From Alloscardovia omnicolens DSM 21503 (GTDB lineage: Bacteria; Actinomycetota; Actinomycetes; Actinomycetales; Bifidobacteriaceae), in the NCBI RefSeq assembly GCF_000420505.1, contig NZ_ATVB01000004.1, positions 62,001-126,000 of the forward strand: a stretch of 64,000 nt of DNA. The letters are read 5' to 3'. The notes under the pieces were generated by a model that saw only the letters and a program-made list of their open reading frames with translations, was not told the DNA's origin and ran no database searches. The position numbers were made by a program, and so were the translations under genes. The stretch's first letter is position 1, and the number at the start of each line of letters is the position of its first letter. Below are positions 1 to 7,870 of this stretch, one piece after another.

Positions 1-684
1 ATGGGCTTGAGCTGAATGCATAAGATCAGCAGTAATTTCCGCGTTTAACGCCGGAACTACTGCCATATGCACAAGCCATAAGCTACGCGATAGTTGTTTG
101 GCCACGGCGTTATCAAGCGAATCCATCAGTCCTTGGTGAAAAGCTATGTCTTCTTCAAGAAAAGTATGTCCATCTTGAGCTTTTGCTGTAATATTCTCTG
201 TTACAGTACGTAAACGAGCAATATCGTCGGTAGATAAACTCTGAACGTGGTTTACTACTTCAGGAGCTAATCCTTGATCTAAAATTTTACGTAGCTCAAT
301 AATATCGGCTAAATTTCGGTAGCTGTCGTCGCCGGACATCATAGCCTTAAAAGAGAGAGCTTCGACAAGTGGGTCAAATGATAGAGAACCTACAAAAGTG
401 CCTTTGCCATGAACCACAGATACAATATCCAATGCTTCAAGTTTACGTATCGCCTCGCGTACTGAGGACCGTGCTGCCTTTAAATGCTCACACAGCTCAG
501 ACTCAGTGGGGAGAGGGTCTCCAATCTGTAAGCCTTCACGAAGGATATAGGATTTTATTGCATCCATTGTTGTATCTACGCGTCTGCGTGTAGAGGATGG
601 CTCGGAAATACGTGGGATTAAAGCATCAGTTAAACCCTCTACACTCTGAATTTCCAATGTAGATTTTTTGAAATCAGGTGCCAT
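1..684 (-). CDS. GntR/FadR-family transcriptional regulator (3' end off the left edge)
   Basis: The reverse strand is open from an ATG at 684 to the window edge, giving about 228 residues. The N-terminal third reads as a GntR winged helix-turn-helix (LPTESELCEHL followed by SSVREAIRKLEAL and HGKGTFVG). The rest is a helical FCD-type effector domain (LRKILDQGLAPEVV, ITAKAQDGHTFLEEDIAFHQ). Family members are about 230-250 residues, so only a few residues are probably missing. A good ribosome site (GGAGGG) lies about 7 bases before the ATG. It is divergent from the sialic acid genes, so I infer it is the local NanR-type repressor, probably relieved by a sialic acid catabolite. The regulator class is clear from the sequence; the ligand is inference. 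Confidence 0.85.
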   Translation of the reverse strand, partial: MAPDFKKSTLEIQSVEGLTDALIPRISEPSSTRRRVDTTMDAIKSYILREGLQIGDPLPTESELCEHLKAARSSVREAIRKLEALDIVSVVHGKGTFVGSLSFDPLVEALSFKAMMSGDDSYRNLADIIELRKILDQGLAPEVVNHVQSLSTDDIARLRTVTENITAKAQDGHTFLEEDIAFHQGLMDSLDNAVAKQLSRSLWLVHMAVVPALNAEITADLMHSAQAH

Positions 685-802
685 AATACCCTCCTTCTTC
701 ATCTGCGCCGTTGCATGAACGAATTATGCCTCTGACTCCAACACTTACTTACTAGTATATACATCGAGCGAAGCAATGGTAATACACGTATTCTATCAAA
801 TT

Positions 803-858
803 ATCAGACATCAGACAAATCTATGATATACTGGGTACAACATGTTGAGTTGTCTCAT
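803..858 (+). promoter_or_regulatory. Promoter and operator region of the sialic acid operon
   Basis: An extended -10 element is visible (TGA then TATACT, 824-832). A tandem direct repeat ATCAGAC ATCAGAC (803-816) lies just upstream. The dyad ACAAC-N7-GTTGT (837-853) lies just downstream, where a bound repressor would block transcription. ATCAGACAA (810-818) also recurs inverted as TTGTCTCAT (850-858), one base off perfect. These are plausible operators for the divergent GntR regulator. Binding is inferred. Confidence 0.5.
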
Positions 859-886
859 CGAAAAGTAGCACAAGGGAGTGTTCTTA

Positions 887-1822
887 ATGGTAGGAATAAC
901 AACCGTCGCGGGAGTATACGCCTCACAGCCTTCAGATAAGGCGAAACGTGAAGAATATTATGCTTTGCTTGGTCATGAAGAGTGGATTAGTGGAGCAGAG
1001 CTCCCTTTTCCTGGCGAGCTTGCAGATGCGAGTGAGAGAAAATGGCTTGCTGCTCATTTACCAACACATTGGCATCACAACAATGTCACTCTTATTCCTG
1101 GCACGATGCAGAGTCTCGCTGTGAACCCAAGTTTTGGTCTAGCAAGCCCCTCATCATCAGGTAGACGTGAAGCTCTCACATATTTAAGAAATGCTTTTTA
1201 CGCTCTTGACGATTTTGCGCAGCTTCGGGGAAGCCAAGATATCCGTTATGTGCAGATTCATTCAGCTCCTTCAAAAATTGCTGAAGTTGATGCAATGAAA
1301 GCATCTTTAGAAGAAATAAATAGGTGGGAGCATAACAGTATTCGCCTAGTTATTGAGCACTGCGACCGTTACAAAGAGGTGCAATCGCCAGAAAAGGGTT
1401 TCCTAACGTTGGAAGAAGAAATTGAATTAGCGCGGGAATTTAATGTAGGTATCACCATTAATTGGGGGCGCTCTGTTATTGAAGATAGAAATCCTTGGAC
1501 GGCTAAGCGGCATATTGAAGAATGTGCGTGTGCAGGTGTTCTTACGGGACTGATGTTTTCTGGTGCAGGACCTCAAGCATCACAGTATGGATACGAGTGG
1601 ATTGATGGGCATCTTCCTTTGAGTACTTTCGAGAAAACTAGCTTAATGACACCTGAACATATCGAAGCTTGTGTTACTAGTGCATGTGAGAGTAAGCAGT
1701 GGTTAGAGCACGGGTATGGCGGAGTGAAAGTATGTGTTCCTGCCAATGCAGACCTAGCAACGCGATTAAGTTATATGTCAACAACGTACGAGGTTATGAA
1801 CAATGTTTTGTGCTCACGATGA
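887..1822 (+). CDS. DUF4862-family protein, TIM-barrel-like, first gene of the sialic acid operon
   Basis: A 311-residue soluble protein that I recognise as DUF4862, a family without an assigned reaction. Segments such as LVIEHCD (carboxylate and histidine at a strand end), VGITINWGRS and TGLMFSGAG are what a xylose-isomerase/AP-endonuclease-type TIM barrel carries at its metal and substrate site. No signal peptide or membrane segment is present. I chose the ATG at 887, seven bases after AAGGGAG, rather than the upstream in-frame GTG at 878. It leads the operon, and nanK starts inside its last codons, so it is translated with the sialic acid kinase. A role as an isomerase, epimerase or hydrolase acting on a sialic acid derivative is inference from context. 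Family call moderate, function unknown. Confidence 0.7.
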   Translation: MVGITTVAGVYASQPSDKAKREEYYALLGHEEWISGAELPFPGELADASERKWLAAHLPTHWHHNNVTLIPGTMQSLAVNPSFGLASPSSSGRREALTYLRNAFYALDDFAQLRGSQDIRYVQIHSAPSKIAEVDAMKASLEEINRWEHNSIRLVIEHCDRYKEVQSPEKGFLTLEEEIELAREFNVGITINWGRSVIEDRNPWTAKRHIEECACAGVLTGLMFSGAGPQASQYGYEWIDGHLPLSTFEKTSLMTPEHIEACVTSACESKQWLEHGYGGVKVCVPANADLATRLSYMSTTYEVMNNVLCSR

Positions 1823-2840
1823 TTATGATTTACATCTTGATGATGTTGTATCTGACCGTTTCTATATAGCTGTGGATATTGGTGGAACAAAAATCGCTTC
1901 GGCTATTGTGCGTATGAGTTACGGGACATATGAGGTCATAGATAAAAATCGTATGCCCACATGCGCGCAGAAGGGCGGTGATGATGTTTTGTATCGCCTC
2001 GTTGACTTCATCGAACGGCAGTTTCGTCTTGCGAGCAAGCAAGGAATACCTATTACTGGTATTGGCATAGGAACTGCTGGTGTAGTTGATAGTGAGCATG
2101 GGCGCATTGCTGCTGCAACCAACATCATGCCAGGCTGGACAGGCCAGCATGTGGCACAGGCAATTCATGAAAGTGATCTAGTTGGGCATTTACCTGTGTA
2201 TATGGTGGGAGATGTTGGAGCACACGGTTTAGGCGAATCGCAGTATGGAGCAGGTCGAGGACATGAGTCGGTGCTGTCTGTGGGAGTAGGCACAGGTATT
2301 GGCGGAGCTATTATTCGTTCGGGAGAACTGATAACTGGTGCTCATGGTGTAGCAGGACATGTTGGTCATATTTCGCATGCTCTGGGCGTGGGGGTGACAT
2401 GTTCTTGTGGAACAACTTGTGGACATATTGAACCTGTAGCATCAGGAACGGGTCTTGCAACCTTGTATAACCTATTGCGTAGTGAAAACTCAACTATTGA
2501 AAATGGTCAGGAATATGTTCAACCAGCTCGCAGTGGTCTCGATGTCGTGAACCGCATGAACGAAGGTGAGCATTTCGCACGGCGAGTAATTGAAATCTCA
2601 GCTACAGCATTAGGTGAGTGTATTGCAGGAATGGCAAATCTCCTTGATCCTGATGTAATTGTGCTTTCAGGGTCAGTGGTGAAAGCTGGAGAAGTGTGGT
2701 GGCAAGGCGTGTATACAGGTTTTTCGCATGCAGCACTACCTCTTATAAGTGCGACTCCTATTATTCAAGGGAATTTAGGCGATGATGCACCCCTAGTGGG
2801 AGCGGCATACGCCGTGAGTGAATACATTAAAACGCTTTGA
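1803..2840 (+). CDS. nanK: ROK-family N-acetylmannosamine kinase (NanK)
   Basis: A 345-residue ROK sugar kinase, expected to phosphorylate ManNAc from sialic acid cleavage to ManNAc-6-P, the substrate of the next gene. Visible motifs: the phosphate loop DIGGTKIASAIV near residue 25, GIGIGTAGVVD, the catalytic Asp region VGDVGAHGLGES, VGTGIGGAII, and the ROK zinc site. That site is unusual: it reads C200-S-C202-G-T-T-C206-G-H208-I-E, not the usual CxCGxxGCxE, so the third ligand has moved or become histidine. The ATG at 1803 overlaps the DUF4862 gene by 20 bases and has GAGG at 1790-1793, indicating translational coupling. Substrate is assigned from nanE next door; glucokinase activity cannot be excluded by sequence alone. 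Confidence 0.88.
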   Translation: MFCAHDDYDLHLDDVVSDRFYIAVDIGGTKIASAIVRMSYGTYEVIDKNRMPTCAQKGGDDVLYRLVDFIERQFRLASKQGIPITGIGIGTAGVVDSEHGRIAAATNIMPGWTGQHVAQAIHESDLVGHLPVYMVGDVGAHGLGESQYGAGRGHESVLSVGVGTGIGGAIIRSGELITGAHGVAGHVGHISHALGVGVTCSCGTTCGHIEPVASGTGLATLYNLLRSENSTIENGQEYVQPARSGLDVVNRMNEGEHFARRVIEISATALGECIAGMANLLDPDVIVLSGSVVKAGEVWWQGVYTGFSHAALPLISATPIIQGNLGDDAPLVGAAYAVSEYIKTL

Positions 2841-2900
2841 CTACGTAAATCTGAAACTGTATAGAAGTACTCAATGGAGAGATGAGAAAGGAAGATTAGA

Positions 2901-3575
2901 ATGGTTCATCCACTTATTCAGCAGCTCAAGGGTGGCTTAATTGTGAGTTGCCAGGCATATCCTGGTGAGCCACTACGTCAACCTGAGATTATGGCACGTA
3001 TGGCTCAAGCGGCTGTAGCTGGTGGTGCAGTAGGTATACGATGTCAAGGACTTGCTGATATTAGTGCCATTAAGGGGCAGGTTGATGTTCCGGTTATAGG
3101 TATTTGGAAAGATGGTCACGAAGGAGTATTCATTACTCCAACCTTGCGTCATGCTCGTTGTTGTATGGCCGCAGGAGCAGACATTATCGCTTTAGACGCC
3201 ACTCGTCGTCCCCGTCCTGATGGTTTAAGTTATGAGCAAACAGTTACAACACTGCATAACGAGGGAACGCTGGTAATGGCTGATTGCGGTAGTTTTGCTG
3301 ATGCTCGTATGGCAGTTGAAGCAGGCTCTGATATTATTTCCACAACATTGAGTGGATATACGGGAGAACGTGAGAAAACACACGGGCCTGATTTTGAGTT
3401 ATTGCAGCAGATGATTGACGCTTTTCCTGATGTTCCTGTGCTGTGTGAAGGTCGTATTCACACTCCAGAACATCTTGCTCGTGTTATGAGTATGGGTGCA
3501 TGGTCTGCTGTTGTTGGTACAGCGATTACTCATCCTACAACTATTACATCGTGGTTTGTGGATGCGCTGCAATGA
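2901..3575 (+). CDS. nanE: N-acetylmannosamine-6-phosphate 2-epimerase (NanE)
   Basis: This 224-residue TIM-barrel enzyme converts ManNAc-6-P to GlcNAc-6-P, feeding NagA/NagB. Residues matching the known active site are all present: Arg47 (GIRCQG), Lys70 (GIWKDG), Asp128 (MADCGS) and Glu183 (LCEGRI). The phosphate-binding C-terminal loop SAVVGTAITHP is intact, and the length is normal for the family. A purine-rich ribosome site (AAAGGAAG) precedes the ATG. It lies 60 bases after nanK and 64 bases before the sialidase, all on one strand, so I read a single operon. No lyase gene (nanA) is visible, so it is presumably left of the window. Confidence 0.95.
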   Translation: MVHPLIQQLKGGLIVSCQAYPGEPLRQPEIMARMAQAAVAGGAVGIRCQGLADISAIKGQVDVPVIGIWKDGHEGVFITPTLRHARCCMAAGADIIALDATRRPRPDGLSYEQTVTTLHNEGTLVMADCGSFADARMAVEAGSDIISTTLSGYTGEREKTHGPDFELLQQMIDAFPDVPVLCEGRIHTPEHLARVMSMGAWSAVVGTAITHPTTITSWFVDALQ

Positions 3576-3639
3576 TTTATTTGCATAATTTGTTTGCAGA
3601 TATGGCGTAACCGTATAAAAATAGTAAGGATTAATCACC

Positions 3640-5913
3640 ATGATTGACAATGATGTGCATCGTTTGGTGTGGAAACAAGGATATTCGAGTGTAAGTTTAC
3701 GTTTTCAAGCATCTACAGATGGCGTACTTACTCAGGCTATAAATAGTAATGGCGAGTCTCAATTAGAACTACGTATTGCTCACGGATCACTACTAGTAGA
3801 AAGCGGGAGCTTTAGCTTAGATATTGAAGATAGTTATGGTATTGCATGCGGTACAGAGCACGCTTTGGTCTTAAGCTTTGGATCTTTTGGTACTCGTATT
3901 TATATTGATGGGTATCAGGTCTTTTCGTGTGCCACGAATCTTCAGCCACAGGAAGATACCGTACTTCAAAATGCTCAATCTAATACCTTGCACGTTTATG
4001 ATGTTGATATTGAGCTGAACACTTTGAAGTCAGAGGAGATTTGTAATCGTTATGAGTGTCCAGCAGCTGATATTGAATTTGCAGCCGCATATTTAGCTGA
4101 GCCTGATATTAATCGCATTAGTACGATGCATACGGGAACCTTATACGCTCGTTTTAGGGTGAGAGGTATTAATCAGTATGGAACTATTATTGCTGCCTCA
4201 CGTGATAATCAGGAGCTATTGAATTTAAGTATTGATGATGACGGCTTCCTCTACAAAGTGTATATAAATGGCGGATGGAACGAGTACCGTGCTCCAGGTT
4301 ATTGGAATGATGGGCAATTTCACGATGTTGTTGTCAGGGCTTTCCGTGGCGCTATAGATATTTATGTGAATGGTTCCTTGATTATTCATGAGCCTGGACA
4401 GTATATGTGTGAGGCAGTTGGTGGCATCGATTATTTCAGTATTGGTGAAGATACTCACGGAGTTCGTCTCTTTGGAGAAGTACGCAGTGGCGGAATTTAT
4501 ACATATGCACTGACTGATGGACAGATTGCTTCTTTATCTCATAAAGAGCCTGTAACTACTACAGCTCTTTTTGATAAAGGTTTTGAGGGGTCAGCGAGCT
4601 ATCGAATTCCCTCGATGGTGACTACGCCTTCCGGAGTAGTGATTGCGGGTTGTGATCAGCGCGTGGTTATTTCTAATGATGCTCCGAACAAAATTCATTT
4701 TGTTATTCGGCGCAGTCTTGATGGTGGACATACATGGAATGATTTACAAACAGTTATTTCATATCCGGATAAAGATGGACCAAGTGTAGATGGAGCTAGT
4801 CTTATTGATTCATGTATGCTTGTTGACCGCAATACGGGTCGTGTGATTGTTCTTGTTGATCATTTCCCTGGTGGGGTCGGTTTTGCCAATGCGATACAAC
4901 GCCGCGGTACGGATGATCAAGGACGACTTATTCTTACTGATGACCAAGATAATAGCTACTACCTCAATAGTGACGGAACAGTAGAGGCAGATACTAACAA
5001 TGATTCTGAGGCTACTCCAGCATCGGCTTATACAGTAGATGAAGACGGCTATGTGACCTATAACGGTAGAGACGGAGGAAATATTTTCTTCAAAAAAGGT
5101 ATTGATGAGAATGAAACGCTGTTAACCGTTAGAACGAGCTATCTCGTAGAAGTTCACTCAGATGACGACGGAGCCACATGGTCAAAACCGCGCTATATTG
5201 ATTGGATGTTACGAGAAGAGTGGATGGGATTTTTGGGAACAAGCCCGGGAAGCGGACTTCAACTCAGCACAGGACCATATGCAGGACGTCTTTTAGTGCC
5301 ATATTATTGCTGTTCGGCAAATCCACAATATTCAGCAGGTGGAGCGCTTATCTCAGATGATGGTGGTAATACATGGTATCGAGGGCATTGCATTAATGAG
5401 AACCGTGTGGTTAATGGTGTATCGGTTGATGTAACTCAGATTGGCGATAATGATGCCACAACGCATGAATCAGTTTTTATTGAAGACAGTAATGGTGACG
5501 TCGTCGTTTTCTTTAGAAATCAGCATCATAGTGGGCGTGTGGGGAAAGCTATCAGCCATGACGGTGGTAATACGTGGGATGAGTTAGAGTTTGACCCAAA
5601 TATTCCTGATATCTTCAGCCAACCTAATGCGATTACTTTGCCAGACCGAGAAGATTGGACATACGGCGAGGCTTCACATAGAGTTCTCTTTGCTAATGCT
5701 TGTCTTATGCGCCCTTATCGCGGATGCGGAGTACTGCGGTACAGTGAGGATGGAGGACGTACATGGAAACATTCGCGTTGCTTTAATCCATATCACTATG
5801 TGTATCAGTGCATGTCTGTTAGACCTGATGGAGATGTGGGATTGCTGTGGGAACGCGAAACAGCTGGCGTATATTACACGCATCTGACGCGCTCATGGCT
5901 AGGAATTGATTAG
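3640..5913 (+). CDS. Exo-alpha-sialidase, GH33, without signal peptide
   Basis: A 757-residue sialidase that releases terminal sialic acid. Residues 1-300 look like two concanavalin-like jelly-roll domains. The six-bladed propeller follows, with the Arg-triad motif YRIP at Arg322 and five Asp boxes of the form SxDxGxTW starting near residues 359, 507, 572, 639 and 702. The nucleophile motif is VYQCMSV (Tyr722) followed by DVGLLWE. An Asp/Gly-rich insertion separates Asp boxes 1 and 2. There is no signal peptide, transmembrane tail or LPXTG signal, so the enzyme should stay in the cytoplasm, as described for Gardnerella NanH1. This implies import of sialylated oligosaccharides or release by lysis. 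It is the last gene of the operon, followed by a hairpin. Confidence 0.92.
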   Translation: MIDNDVHRLVWKQGYSSVSLRFQASTDGVLTQAINSNGESQLELRIAHGSLLVESGSFSLDIEDSYGIACGTEHALVLSFGSFGTRIYIDGYQVFSCATNLQPQEDTVLQNAQSNTLHVYDVDIELNTLKSEEICNRYECPAADIEFAAAYLAEPDINRISTMHTGTLYARFRVRGINQYGTIIAASRDNQELLNLSIDDDGFLYKVYINGGWNEYRAPGYWNDGQFHDVVVRAFRGAIDIYVNGSLIIHEPGQYMCEAVGGIDYFSIGEDTHGVRLFGEVRSGGIYTYALTDGQIASLSHKEPVTTTALFDKGFEGSASYRIPSMVTTPSGVVIAGCDQRVVISNDAPNKIHFVIRRSLDGGHTWNDLQTVISYPDKDGPSVDGASLIDSCMLVDRNTGRVIVLVDHFPGGVGFANAIQRRGTDDQGRLILTDDQDNSYYLNSDGTVEADTNNDSEATPASAYTVDEDGYVTYNGRDGGNIFFKKGIDENETLLTVRTSYLVEVHSDDDGATWSKPRYIDWMLREEWMGFLGTSPGSGLQLSTGPYAGRLLVPYYCCSANPQYSAGGALISDDGGNTWYRGHCINENRVVNGVSVDVTQIGDNDATTHESVFIEDSNGDVVVFFRNQHHSGRVGKAISHDGGNTWDELEFDPNIPDIFSQPNAITLPDREDWTYGEASHRVLFANACLMRPYRGCGVLRYSEDGGRTWKHSRCFNPYHYVYQCMSVRPDGDVGLLWERETAGVYYTHLTRSWLGID

Positions 5914-5937
5914 ACTTCGTTTTCTCTCCTAAAAAAC

Positions 5938-5966
5938 GAGTGCCTCTGCGTAGAGCAGAGGCACTC
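5938..5966 (-). terminator. Rho-independent terminator for the CPBP gene
   Basis: A perfect 12-bp stem (GAGTGCCTCTGC) with a 5-base loop. Read on the minus strand it is followed by six T residues, so it best serves the gene ending at 5980. On the plus strand the T tract is poor, but the stem may also stop sialidase transcripts. Confidence 0.85.
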
Positions 5967-5979
5967 AATATCTCACCAT

Positions 5980-7629
5980 TTACCTATATGGTGGTTGAGG
6001 CGGCACAGGCGCTGATGGTTGTTGCGGATAAGCAAAATACATCTGCTGCTGTCGTTGCTGCTGGTAATAGCGCTTCATCTGTTTTCGCATAGAGCGACGC
6101 TGTTTCCATGACGTCACAGACTGCATCATGCCATCATAAAACTCACGAGCGTAATCGCGTCCTGGAGCGTCAAACCATCCGCGTTTTACAGCGAAATAGA
6201 CAATAATCACAGCAATAGTAATTTGTACAGCAATATCAATCGAGGCAAAAATTGGAGACGTGGCAGAATCACTATCTCCACCGTCAGCAAAACCAAAAGC
6301 TGCAAACAGCATAATACTCACATTGTTAGCGATATGCATACCGATGCCTGCTTCTAATCCGCCTAAATACATGGCAAGATAACCGGTAATAATACCCAAA
6401 CTGAAAATCGTTGTTAGCCCAATCAAATCATAGTCGTGCATAGCCGTAAAAATAAGCGCAGGAATAATTGGAACGAGGACATGCGTAATGCGCGGAAGCC
6501 AACGTCCCATAGCTTGCAGAAGTAACCCTCTAAAAACGTACTCTTCAGTGGCACATTGAATAGGAATAACCGTAATAATTAGCAAAAGCGACACAATCGA
6601 TGGCGCATGTGGAGTCACTTTTTCTCCGCTAGCTATAGCCACAATAATGGAAGCGAGATTAAGCAATGCGAAGAAAATAAACGAAACAGCGGTTGACTTA
6701 AACATAGCCGACCAGCGTAAATGACCGTATACGCTTGACAAAGAGCCAAAACTTTGGGATTTAAGCGTGTGAATAGTCCACCACAAAGCAGGGAGCATAA
6801 TGGCAACGCCACCGAAAGTCAGAAGAATGACTGTGGGGCTTGCAGGGTTGGCTAGGAAATTCTCAGGAGAAAGCCCCATATATTGCTGATACGTATAAAT
6901 GCTGAGCTGTCCGAAAGCTGCTAAGCCAGCAACTACGTACAAAGCCAAGGATACAAGTAAATAAAAGAGCACAAAAATAAATGTTGTGGCTACGGGCTTC
7001 CACCACGGATTACGGAAAGTGTCGCGCAAAGTGGCAGCGTAACCATGGCCTTTGTACCAGTCATCACGGCGGATAAGCTCCCACGGACGGGTGTAGGTGG
7101 TCTGCACAGGCTCAGGAACGCGAGGAGCTGTGTAGGATAGCGCTGGTCGAATATTAATTTTTTTCGCCTTCGTTGGGACTGCTGCCATAGGACCACTTGT
7201 TAGCGGCGCAGAATAAATGGAATATGCAGGATACGCAGAATCGCGCGGCGCACGGAGGTCAGGGTTGCTCTGGATGCCTTGGGGGTTGCTCTGTGAGGCA
7301 TAAGGTGCTGAAGGAGCGGATGAATAAGCGAAGGCTGCTGGATAAGCGGCGTTGTAAAGCGGTGAAGGAGCTGGCTCATACGGAGATGGAGCGTGCCGAG
7401 GTGCGCGCTTAACTTTCGCAGGTTTTATAGGATGCATAGCGTTCGGGCTGTACGCGCCGGTCTGGGCGTTCGCAGGTTTGGCTACAAGAGAATTCGGCGC
7501 GGGCAACGGTGCAACATACGTATTTTTTTCGCTCCCACTGTTCTCAGCGCTGGTCATACTGTTCTCAGCGCCTGTCCCGCGTTCAGCGCTCGCGCGGTTC
7601 AAATCTGCAGGTTGGATTGGCTCAGTCAT
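5980..7629 (-). CDS. CPBP-family intramembrane metalloprotease
   Basis: A 549-residue membrane protein. The first 190 residues are low complexity, rich in Pro, Ala, Tyr and Ser. About eight membrane segments follow from residue 215. The Abi/CPBP signature is present: EEYVFRGLLLQ (glutamates and arginine of motif 1) and FTAMHDYDL (histidine of motif 2). A basic, Gln-rich cytoplasmic tail closes the protein. Relatives cleave prenylated or other membrane proteins or give bacteriocin self-immunity; the substrate here is unknown. No bacteriocin gene is adjacent. The start ATG at 7629 has only a weak ribosome site, so a later start within the disordered N-terminus is possible. It is divergent from the Ca2+ ATPase. 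Confidence 0.85.
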   Translation of the reverse strand: MTEPIQPADLNRASAERGTGAENSMTSAENSGSEKNTYVAPLPAPNSLVAKPANAQTGAYSPNAMHPIKPAKVKRAPRHAPSPYEPAPSPLYNAAYPAAFAYSSAPSAPYASQSNPQGIQSNPDLRAPRDSAYPAYSIYSAPLTSGPMAAVPTKAKKINIRPALSYTAPRVPEPVQTTYTRPWELIRRDDWYKGHGYAATLRDTFRNPWWKPVATTFIFVLFYLLVSLALYVVAGLAAFGQLSIYTYQQYMGLSPENFLANPASPTVILLTFGGVAIMLPALWWTIHTLKSQSFGSLSSVYGHLRWSAMFKSTAVSFIFFALLNLASIIVAIASGEKVTPHAPSIVSLLLIITVIPIQCATEEYVFRGLLLQAMGRWLPRITHVLVPIIPALIFTAMHDYDLIGLTTIFSLGIITGYLAMYLGGLEAGIGMHIANNVSIMLFAAFGFADGGDSDSATSPIFASIDIAVQITIAVIIVYFAVKRGWFDAPGRDYAREFYDGMMQSVTSWKQRRSMRKQMKRYYQQQRQQQMYFAYPQQPSAPVPPQPPYR

Positions 7630-7870
7630 GCATTAATCTTAGCGCGAGGTATTTATGAAACTGTTTCCCTTATCCGAAAATCAGCGCTTGTTTTCCTCGC
7701 TGTGTAAACCTTTTGTAAAACCCGCACCAAAACTGTCTATGCCAAGCGCGTCATTGTCGTTATAAAACCATGCGTTACACTACAATAAAACCTACACATA
7801 TTCATGCCCGCACAACAGATGAATTCTCCTTCATGTGTTGACTACTCTGCGGCGAAACTAGGAGATAGTG

